Shown here piece after piece: positions 35,486-46,700 of a DNA stretch of 64,000 nucleotides (within the stretch, counting starts at the first letter, position 1; every line of letters starts with the position of its first letter). The notes below the pieces were generated by a model that had not been told where the DNA came from, made no database searches, and was given only the letters and a program-made list of their open reading frames with translations. The position numbers and the translations under genes were made by a program. The stretch comes from Gordionus sp. m RMFG-2023 (Eukaryota > Nematomorpha > Gordioida > Chordodea > Parachordodidae): positions 23,794,508 to 23,858,507 of the forward strand of contig NC_088776.1 in the NCBI RefSeq assembly GCF_954871325.1, in the 5' to 3' direction.

Positions 35486-35600
35486 TAGGGCTGTGCCGAT
35501 ATTAAATATCATATCGGATCGGCACCTATATTTAACCTTTTCAAAAATATCGATCCGATATTTTTGAATATTTTGGGTTATTTTATGGTTGTGTATATAA
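35486..35600. mobile_element. hAT-type left end, TAGGGCTGTGCCGAT
   Basis: A terminus TAGGGCTGTGCCGATAT is followed by CGGATCGGCAC and ATCGATCCGATAT subterminal motifs. The matching right end is not visible, so it is truncated. Confidence 0.45.
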
Positions 35601-36679
35601 TTCTATAAAAATAATTTATTTTATAAATAATTTCATAATAAATTAATGAAAGGAACTTAAATACAATTTATTTGTTGTAAATGTAAAAAAAAGTTAAAAA
35701 TTTTACACTATTTTTTGTTATATTATCTGCAACAAGAAAAGTATTTTAAAATATTTAACGAATCACATTTAGCTAGTTATGTTAACCGCTCGATTTAGTC
35801 AATTTTTTAAAAACGTTTATTTTAAGTTGAACCTATGTATACCTGAAAAAAAATTATTAGATCATCTTTTCTTTCTTGCTCTAGGCATTTTGGCTACTTC
35901 TGCTTAATTTCTCTTTTTAATCACTCCCTGATCCCATGTTTCATGTTAACTATTTCCAGACTGGCATGGCCACCCGCAAACCAGCATGAGGCACCTATCT
36001 ATCATGGATAGATCTCGTTTGTGCATTTTATAAGTATCTGCTCTTCTGGCCTCCATTCTCGCCTGTTGAACTTGCTTTTTATATAATGAATGTTTTTGAA
36101 TCATTTCTCAATCTATCGGCATATCCTTACTTAGCTGCTTTATCAATCTTGTCAGTTTCTCCTTTATTCTCCTTAATATCTGCAGTAAGATTATCTTCCA
36201 CCAAGTTTAAACTTATAAAAAAATTATTATATGAATTGATGATTTCGCCCCGCCTTCAACGATGGTTAATTGTTGTGAATTTAAACAGATTCGATAATTC
36301 CTTCATATTCTAATAATTAAGTATATTTTCGTATATGAATTATTTTAAAAAGAACGAATAATTCGAATCGAAAGCAAATAATAAATTTAACAATTCATAT
36401 TTTAATTTAATTAAACAAATAATCTTCAGATTTTTGATATTTTATAAATTACAAAGTATAGACTATAGAGAATTGTTGAAAAACTACAATTTCTTCTTGA
36501 ATTAATGAATAAATCGATATTTTATATGTGTGTAGTTATTAAAATTTCTTGAGACTAATAAAATAAAAGGCGAAAATTTACGTTTGCGCCTTTTTTTAAA
36601 ATATTGATCCATTGATATCTATGGCAAATTATAATTGATTATTAATCTGGTGAATTTTTTTTATTGTACATATATATAT
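35601..36679. other. Unrecognised AT-rich DNA
   Basis: A short MITE-like piece (TTATGTTAACCGCTCGATTT at about 35776) echoes the TA-MITE ends. The open frame at 36086-36313 is hydrophobic but shows no family similarity. Nothing else was recognised. Confidence 0.35.
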
Positions 36680-36860
36680 CAGCGACCTGCAGAGGTACAA
36701 TTTACACAGCCAGGCCTGGTATTTTATTATAAAAAAATTTAGGCCCTGCCCGGCTCGGGTATTTTCCAAAAAAAATTATAGGCCCGGGTATATTAAAAAA
36801 ATTAAAATCCCGGCCTATATACCCGACTCTGATCGATAGTAGAGCCTTGCAAGAATCGAA
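36680..36860. mobile_element. hAT MITE left arm (GGGCC family)
   Basis: CAGCGACCTGCAG starts a segment with CCAGGCCTGG, GCCCGGCTCGGG and GGCCCGGGTAT motifs in the style of the 4526-4950 family. A right terminus was not found. Confidence 0.45.
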
Positions 36861-37712
36861 ACTCTTCCATTCTCTCGAACTCAATCGAGTCTGACATGGT
36901 TATGAAATATTAGTTTAGATCCTACTCGGACCTCGGCAAAATTTTTAAATTTATTTCCCTGTTGTTTATTAATATTCTGACGAATAACAAAATTTTCATT
37001 TTATAATCTTTCCACTAGAGCCTAACATGGATCTTTCTGAATCCAATTTAAGACAGACATATCATTCTCTCGTACTTGGACCTCTAGAAAATTTAAATTA
37101 TTATGTCCTGATGTTTTTACAAATTTTTTAAGGATAGCCCCAATTTTTTTCTTTTTAAAGATTTTATAAATTTTTCATTGAAATATCTCACTTTTTCAAC
37201 GTTTTAATTTAATAAAAAAATTTAGTATAGACCTCTTCTTAAAATAAATTCAGACCAATTCGGTAGTTCAGACTTGGATTTGGGGGGGGGGGAGGGGATT
37301 AAGGACTGGATCAGTTGGACAAGAATAGGCCCGATATACTTTTCGCTTTCCTTGAAATATTTGTTTTTCATGAATTTAGTAATTTTCTTAAATTTCTTCT
37401 TTGGTCGGACAAATTAATTTTAAAATCCCCAACTTTTTTTAAATTTGTCACCCAATAATTTTATAACTAAAAATAAAAAAAGCTTAAAAACCTAACAAGA
37501 AAGTATTTTTAAAAATTTATATAATATAGAGCAGTATATATCTTATGGCAGACAAGAATGTTATAATTTATAACCATTATTCATCCAATCTTCATTTCGT
37601 TCAGTTGTAAAGATCAATCTAAAATGTTTTTTATTGAGAATCGATGCTTATTTATATACAATTTGGTTTTTTCATTAATTAATAAATTTTACTTATTTTT
37701 ATGTAACAGGGG

Positions 37713-40700
37713 ATGACAACTATGTTAGCCGTTTCGGTGGCCGTCATAGCTTTAAGTTCTTTTCAATTCGGGTACAGTATAGGAGTTGTCAATGCGCCGG
37801 AACTTGTAAGTTTTTTCATTGATTTGTCAATTCAACGATTTTTTTTCTAAAAATTTTACAATTATAATATAAGGGTGGTATTAATCCTTGGATTTATATG
37901 CATATTTCAAGAGATATTCTCTGCCTATGGTAATAGTTCTCCTTGGGGTCACTGGAGATAGTAAAATTTTTTGGAGCATCCGATTCTTTTTATTTTATAA
38001 TTAATTTATACTAAAAAAATATATAAAGGAAGAAAATTCGAGGCTTTCAGTAGGATACATAAGAAAAATCTGAAAAAGATATAACACCTATCTCCACCTT
38101 TTAAAAAATAAAAACAAATTTAAAAGAATGGGGACATAAAAGTCCAAACTAAATGGGGCATACTTGGTAGAGGATAGAGGGGTTTTAAATTTAAAAAAAT
38201 TACAAATCCGAGCTGGATCTTGAAATACGTGACTTGCTTACCTCTAGAGATAACTAATAAAATTGCATACATGTCACTATAATTTAAAAGAATTTCTACG
38301 TCTTCTAACAAATATATTTTTTAAATTCTCATCTAAGTTGAAAAATGGACAGGGAACACTCTAAATCCTCAGCCAACGACCTGTAAATTATTTTATTTTT
38401 TTAAATGTGACTCAGTATTTAAATTTTTATCTGTTAAAAAAATATAAATCGAAATTGATATCGTTTTTCATAATGCATTTTATCATTAGTGGCAAACCAT
38501 TGGTATGAGCAAAATCGAATATATTTTAACATTACAAGTTTCTCTATTTTGTTCTTAAGATTTTGCAAATTTTTTATATACACATTTATAGTATTTACGA
38601 TAAAAATAATCACAATAAAACAGATTTTACGGGAATGGTACTCTGGGATTTACCGAGATAGACATGGCCGAAATTTGTCATCTACTCATTTAACTATCTT
38701 ATGGGGGATTACGGTATCCATATTTGCTATCAGTGGTATGATCGGCGGTCTTCTATCTGGTTATTTTTGCGATCGATTTGGGAGGTAACTATCAATACAG
38801 TTTAAAGCAATTCACAAAGTTTCATACTTATCACATGTCTTGATTTAGATTTTAAAAAAAGCTTTTATATGATAAAAATTATACTTTCAATCTTAATTAT
38901 TGACAAATTTTCACTTTTATCGCCGATCCACGCTTGACACTTTAAAAAATAAATAATAGGTGGGTAGTAAACAACAATTTATTTTAAGAATTACATATTT
39001 CTTTACCAATATATTTTAGAAAAGGATGCTTATTGCTCAACAATGGTACAGCTTTTTTGGCGGCTATATTAATGGGGTGTGCCAGGGCAGGTCATTCCTA
39101 TGAAATGATCATTATTGGACGTTTGATTATAGGATTCAATTGCGGTTAGTTTTAATCTACTGTTTTAAAATATAGTTACGCATAAAATAAACAAACAGTT
39201 TTGCTCCTATTATTAAATTAAAGTTACGTTATCGATTTCTTAATTATAATACTTACTACAAGAAATTTATACCGAACCGTTAATATGTTATTGCTACTGA
39301 ACTTAAATCAAACCTGAACCGTCAAAAATTTAGCCAGCCGAACCTAAGCCAAATCTTTAAAAATATGTGTAAACCGGTTTGAACATTTCTATATTTTGAT
39401 GATAATTATCAATCAATTTAGATTGATCAGTATTAGTCACCGTTTTCGATATTTTTTTTGTATTCTATTTAACGATACCAGTTACTCAAGTTAACTTATA
39501 GAAATTTTCCTTAAATCTCGAACATTTTTTTTCTACTTATAGATATAATTTAGATTTTTTTAATACAAAAGTTTATTTGTTATAATTTATAAATTAGGTT
39601 TTCGTTATATTTGCATGTGCGTTTATAATAAAATAAACGTTAATTGTCTTATAGGCCTCCAGAAAATCGAATCGAATAATGTAATATTCTATTTGTTTAT
39701 GTATGAACCGAATACTTGTATTATTCGTAATATGAGTAGTATTTTTTTTAAACTAATTTTTCGTGTTACACAAGAACATAACAAAAAATTCTTTAATTTT
39801 ATATATAAAAAAACCCCCATTCTTTTCGGCATACATTTTCCCTAATTGTTTCTTCTATTAGAAATCATATTTGTGCCTATAAAATAGATGCTCCCAAGAT
39901 GTAAAAGAACCCTATTATTTCCTCTCCTAAATCTTTTTATTTGTTTTTAGAAAATTTTTAAAATGTCACTATCACTATGAGTGGCTTAATTTAAAAAGAA
40001 TTAATTACAAATATGAATGCTGTAAACGTTAATTCAAAAAAGAAACGCGTTACTCGTTACGCTTGGAAAAGAGGAAGGCGTTACTCGTTATCTTGTGAAA
40101 AGGGAACGCGCGTTACCAGCTATTCAGTAACGGGTTTATGCAAAAAATAATATATTTCTTAAATTTTGATCCGATAAACAAGAGTGCTTAGTGCTCAACA
40201 CAGCTTTCACTGTGCTAATTCAACTTGCTCAGAGGATGGGAGGGTTGTATTGTATAATTAAAAATTGTAGTGGGATTTATTAAAGATTAAAAAATAACCT
40301 TATTTTGAAAAAAGCATCTTCATTCATATCTTCATCCAATGTTTTTTTTGAAATAAATCAAGTCTGCCTTTTCAAGATCTTTTCTCAAACAGGAAATAAG
40401 TTCAAGCTTCCTTCCTTCGCTAACATCTAGTTTTACCAGGGCCAATCTGATTTAAATAGCTGGTGAATATTAAATTGAAGTAAAATATTATCAAAATATA
40501 AATTGGACAATGTTCAACTGTATACCTTTTGTCTTTCTTGCAGAATTGCATTAATAAGTGGCTTACAAAATGAAATTATTTAAAGTCATTTTTTTAATAT
40601 GTGGGAATGAGATTTCCCATTTTTTCTCTCTTTATAATCGAAAGAGCCGTATCCAACCTATAAAATCATATATATAACCATACAATATTCATCTATGAAC

Positions 40701-43700
40701 GACTTGTCATTATCTGAAAATCTCTTTAATTTGGATTCGTCAAATTTATGGCCATTCTCCTTAATAAGACTATAAATTTCACGGAGTTATAGAAAGAGTC
40801 CCATCTTGTTATAACCAGTTTAATCAGATATTTCATTTTTTTCCTTAAAAATGGCTGCACAGTTTAAAGGATGCCCATGTTTATTCCACAATTTAGGTTA
40901 AAATATTTGAGTTGGGATACAATTTACACTTACAAAGTGTCTTAGTTTTCTTTATTGGTGTAAAAAATGTTTCATATTGGAGCCAAGGCTGGCTTGACTC
41001 ATCTTCTTCTGAAGAAATTGTACAATTGACATAATATTCTTTATAAAATAAATTAAAATATTAATAAGAATATAAATTTACACACATTGATTGATTCGAT
41101 ATTAATCAGATTAACAATCTTGACTGAAAATTTGATTGTTGGTTGATGTGAATTAAAAACTCGGCTTAAATTATTTATAAAATAAATAAAAGTAATTTTA
41201 TATTACAATAAAATATGTTTTTTCCATATTCTTTAAGAAAAATTTGAAGTAACGTTCTGAATTACCGTTACTCAAAAAAAGAAACGCATTACCGTTACTC
41301 GTTACCTATAGAAGAAGGTAACGAATGACGTTCCTTTGCATCAAATAACACAATGTACTTTACCGCATTAACGAATATGCGTATATTTCTAGAATTAATA
41401 TAATTTAAATATATTATTCATCAATCCTTTTTATAATAATTCGTATTCGAATTTGATTATACAATATAGAATTAAAGGATACCTTGTAGCTGCATCTGAA
41501 TATAAATTTTAAGGGGGCTAATGTTTATACATTTTTACAGATACGTGATATATAGCATATGCCCTCTGACTTTGAATAAACAGAGCTACGCTAGGTTTTC
41601 TACATTTCCATCTAATTGGAATAGAAGTTAATTAGGGTGCAAAGTTTAAAAAAATATGAGGAACCTTCTACACGTTTGTGGGCAAGCCGCACGTACTTGT
41701 ACGCGCAACATTTCGAAAAATGTTACAGACGTCAGGCTTTAAGAAAAAGAGCAGGGCAGAAAAGAGCCTATGCCCAAGAACTGCAGTATAAGTTAGTTAC
41801 TTTAAAGGTGGGTTGTGGCTGATTTTAAATTTAATTTTTTTTTTAATTAAAGCCGTGAATTCATACTATCACAAAAAAAAATTTAAAGAGCATACCAATT
41901 CCATTTCTTTTTGTCCTGAAAAGGTTTAGAAAATGCTAGCTGAGATTAACGTTATAAATTTTAATCAAGCCCAGATATTTTTCATTTAAAATATATATCT
42001 TTAATTCTGAAGAGTTTCTTGATGGAATTTTTACAGTTGTTTAACTTGATAAATTGTTTATTTAAGTTTGGTTCCATTACATCTTTTATAGTTTTATATT
42101 ACCATAAAGATTTATATTTTGTGTATTCTTTTCTATTATAAGTGTAGAGCCATGTAATGGCATCGTGAACTAGATTATGGTCCGAGTCCCTTATGATGTG
42201 AGCTTGGAATTGAATACGACGTTTCTTTAATGTAATATGAATTGGAGTATGTTTTGATATTCTCCATAAATTATTATTTGATATTACTTTTGGGTAAAAG
42301 ATGCCATTTTTAGTTCGGAGGCAGTTATTTATGAATGATTGTAATCTTTTATTTTTTGTTTTATTAATTTCCCATAAGTCCCCACCAAATAATAATATAG
42401 GAATTATAGTAGAGTTGAAAATTCATAGTCTGGTGTATACAGTAATCTCTTTCATTTTCCAAATTTACATATATTTACTTTTTGTATTCTAATTTTCAAC
42501 TCTTTACAGCATCCTCTATTGTCAAACATAACGCCTAAATATTTTATTTTGTCTACTATCTAAATCACATTTCCTCCAATTGTAAAATTTAAATTTTGGG
42601 CTGCATTTGGGGAAGGAAGAATGAAAGTTTTATTAAAGTTAATTTTTAGACCCAATCTCAGACTTAAGGTTTCTAATAAGTATAGTAAATTTTTTGTTTC
42701 TTCAACACTTGCTATGGCGATATCATCAGCATAAGATATCCGATTTTCCACACTTATCGTAACATTGGAACCCATATCCATTAGATTTGCAGCTCCCAGG
42801 GCTTCTTTTATGATTTTATACTTATGATATTGAACAAGAAAGGTGAAAGTGTGCATCCTTGTTTCACACCTTTTTTTATTCTGAAAGAGGGGGATATCTT
42901 ATTATTAATTTTAAAACAAGCGGATAAATTAGAATAGTGATTTAGGATGTAGATAACATTCAATCCAGCATTCCGAAAGTGTCCTCCATAGGGCATCGTG
43001 GTTTTTGTACCCATGTCGGAAAGATGGGGTCTCCTCTATCTGAATACAAAATTTAAACCTACGATAATTGTAAATTTGTACGCCGCACCAAGGAGGAATG
43101 ATAGACTGGGCTTTATTGACACAATAACTACCTTGATTGATTCTCTGCCATCAAGATATAATATTATTATACTAGGAGACCTTAATCTGAAAATCGGCAA
43201 AATTTTAAAATATATTAATAATAATATTATCGGAAATGCGACTATACAATCCAATAATAAAGATAGTAGAAAACTGCTCGATTTTTGCAAAAACAAGAAC
43301 TTCAAAATCGAAAATACTTTCTTCTACCATCGAGGGATAAACACATATATTTTTGTAAAAGTTTACAAATAGATTTCTTCATATCCAATATTCACGAATG
43401 GTTTGATGTCGTCTAAGTGTCTACTAATATTAAACTCAAATCACAGAATGGTTGTAGCTAAAATGACTGTAAAAAATATATAGGGATACCACAATGGGAT
43501 TAGTCTAAATACATCTGGACACAGGGCAAAATTTTTTAAACCCTTCCTCTCTCGAAAACAAATTAAAGCACAAATTTGATCAAATGCTTGTCAGGAGAAG
43601 AGATAATTTTCTAAATATGACCTTGAATGGAAATGTGGATGTATGCTGGAGCCTTTTTAAAAAAAATATTACAGAATCTTATAACACGCTACCAAATATA

Positions 43701-46700
43701 AATATCTATTCAAGGAAAGAATGGTTATCAAATGAGACCTTAGTAAAAATTAGTCAGCTTAGAGAAGGTATCAATAACAAGGAATTATGGAAAGATATAA
43801 AAAAACTGTTGAGGAGTGATAGAAGAATATATATTGCAAGAAAAGCCTTCGAAATTGATTAAGATATGAAAGAAAATAGAACCTATGACTCTTATAAAAC
43901 ATTAAAATATTTCTGTAAACCTCACAGCTCCCCTCTTTAGTTTTAGCGAATGGAAAACTAATCTCGGACTAAGAGGAGCAACACTATGGCTGGACTACTA
44001 CATGATAGTTTACGATTCAAGGAAAGCTTTCTTCCCAACAAACACAAACGAGCACTCAGTTCCGCGCCCGTCGGGTTTTTCCATAGATGAAATTGAAAAA
44101 GTAATTAAATAATTGCGCAATAATGAAGCTCCTGGGCTTGATAAAATAAATCCTCCATTCTACTATCTCTTTAATAAAATCTGGGAAAGTGGTAAAACCC
44201 CTGTGACCGTATCTAAGATCTTCTTGGTCTGCTAAAAAACGTCATCCGTACCAAACTTACTCCCAAAATATATTTGTGCTTACAGACCCAACAAAAATAT
44301 TCTGGAACCAATTCTTGCATTAAAAATAATGATACAAAAATGCTGGACTTCACTTTTGTAGATTTCAGTAGGGCATTCGATAACGTAAACCACGATGCGC
44401 TATGGAGGACACTTACGGAATATGGGATTGAACCTAATATTATCTATATCCTAAAAAACCACTATTCTAATCTATCTGCTTTTCAAAATTAAAAATAAGG
44501 TATCCCCCCAACTTTCAGAATAAAAAAGGGCGTGAAACAAGGATGTACACTCTCACCTCTCTTGTTCAATATCATAATTTATAAAATCATAAAAGAAGCC
44601 CTGGGAGCCGCGAATCTAATTGATATGGGTTCTAATGTTACGATACGTTTGGAAAATCGGATAATATATGCCGATGACATCGCCGTAGTGTCTACAAGTA
44701 TCGAAGAAACGAAAAATTTGCTACACTTATTAGAAACCCTAAGTCTGAGAATGGGACTAAAAATTAATTATAATATAACTTTCATTCTCCCTTCCCCAAA
44801 TACAGCCCAAAATTTAAATTTTACAATTGGTGGAAATGTGATTAAGATAGTAGACAAAATAAAATATTTAGGCGTCATGCTTGACAATAGGAGTTGCTTT
44901 AAGGAAGAGTTGAAAATAAGAATACAAAAAGCGAGAGGGGCTTTTTATAATATATGAAAATTTGAAAAACCAAAGAGATTTCCGTGTACACCAGACTCAG
45001 AATTTTTAACTCTACTATAATCCCTATATTGCTATTTGGTGGGGATTATGGGAAATCAATAAAACAGAGAATAGAAGATTGCAATAATTCATATAATCCA
45101 ACTATAAATGGCATTTTTACCCAAAAGTGATATCAAATAATAATCTATGGAGAATATCAAAACATACCCCAATTCATATTATCTTAAAGAAACGTCATAT
45201 CCAATTCCTAGCTCACATGATAAGGAACTCGGACCATAATCTAGTCCACTATGCCATTACATGGCTCTACACTTATAATAAGAAAGAATATACAAAATAT
45301 AAATCTTTATGGTATTATAAAACTCTAAAAGATGTGATGGAGCTAAACTTAAACATGAAACAACTTATCAAATTAAATAATTGTAAAAATTCCATCGTAA
45401 AATTTTTCCGGATTAAGAATAGATATTTTAAATGAAAAATTTTTGAGCTTGAAATATATATTGTTAATCTCTTTAATATTTTCTAAACCATAGTATGTGC
45501 CGCTATTAGATCAGGACAAAATTCAAATGGTATGTACTTAAATTTATAATTTAATTTTTGATAATGATATGATTCACGGCTTTAACTAAAAAACTTAAAT
45601 TTAAAATCAGCCACAACCCACCTTTAAAGTAATTAACTTATACTGCAGTTCTTTGGCATATGCTCTTTTTTCTGTCCCGCTCTTTTTCTTAAAGCCTATG
45701 AACGTCTGTAACATTTTTCGAAATGTTGCGCGTACAAGTAACGTGTAGAGGGCTCCTCATATTTTTTTATCTTTGCACCCTAATTAACTTCTATTCCAAT
45801 TAGATGGAAATGAGGAAAACCTAGCGTAGCTCTGTTGTTTATTCAAAGTCAGAGGGCATATGTGATATCATGTATCACGATTTATATTTTTTTAATCATA
45901 ATTTATTCTTCATATTCGTAAGACCTAATGTATAAGTTTTAAAGATAACATTTATTATGCGAATAGTTTGAACAGGTTTTTAAAGGTTTAAACCGAACCC
46001 CTTTTACTAATCGAAATTGAACGCTAATTTTTTTTATCTGAATTCAACCTATCGTTTTAGTGCTTTGGATCACTATACAATTTAATTTTTTTCGTTAAGT
46101 TTAAAAATTTTCTTAAAATTACACAAATATAGATATGCTAAGTCCATTACTCAAACTACAATAAAACCTTATTATAACCTAAACAATTATATTTTTTAAA
46201 TGAGATATAATCAAAGATGCATCAATATAAGGTATCTGCCGATATCTTTAATTTTAACTTATATTTTTTTTATAAACAGATATAAATAACAGAAAACCTG
46301 GCCCGGAATAGCCGAAATTTAATATAATTTAATAATCCGCGCTTGGCTTTAGAATTTTAAAAAATTAAAATGATGATTAAAAATCTGGGCCAGGCCGATT
46401 TATTAAAATGAATTTAAATTATATTAATTAGTTTGAAAATTATACTGTTGAGCTATTCATTTACTACTCATCTTTTCAATTTACTTTTAAAACAATTTTA
46501 AAAATTTTAGGACAGACCGTAAAATGATAAAAAATAAGTATCAAATCTGGGGGGGGGGCTAAAATTTTGACCTACTAAGGTCTCTGAAATCTTTGTTTTA
46601 TTTTTCCCCTCCAACGATATCAAATAGTTCTGTTATATTCTCGTAATGTAAATAAGTTTTTTAAACAGATGTTAACTTCGAAAGAGCTATTTCGGTTATT

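Noticed and set aside
36086-36313. 75-residue open frame with Leu/Ser-rich sequence
   Set aside because: No acceptor or donor sites consistent with the neighbouring transporter exons and no recognisable motif.
43036-43305. 89-residue open frame opposite the LINE endonuclease
   Set aside because: It is the antisense shadow of the endonuclease coding strand.
41541-45885. Single LINE insertion with a 5' inversion (twin priming)
   Set aside because: Both orientations carry the same 3' half including the 3' tail, whereas twin priming inverts a 5' portion of one copy.
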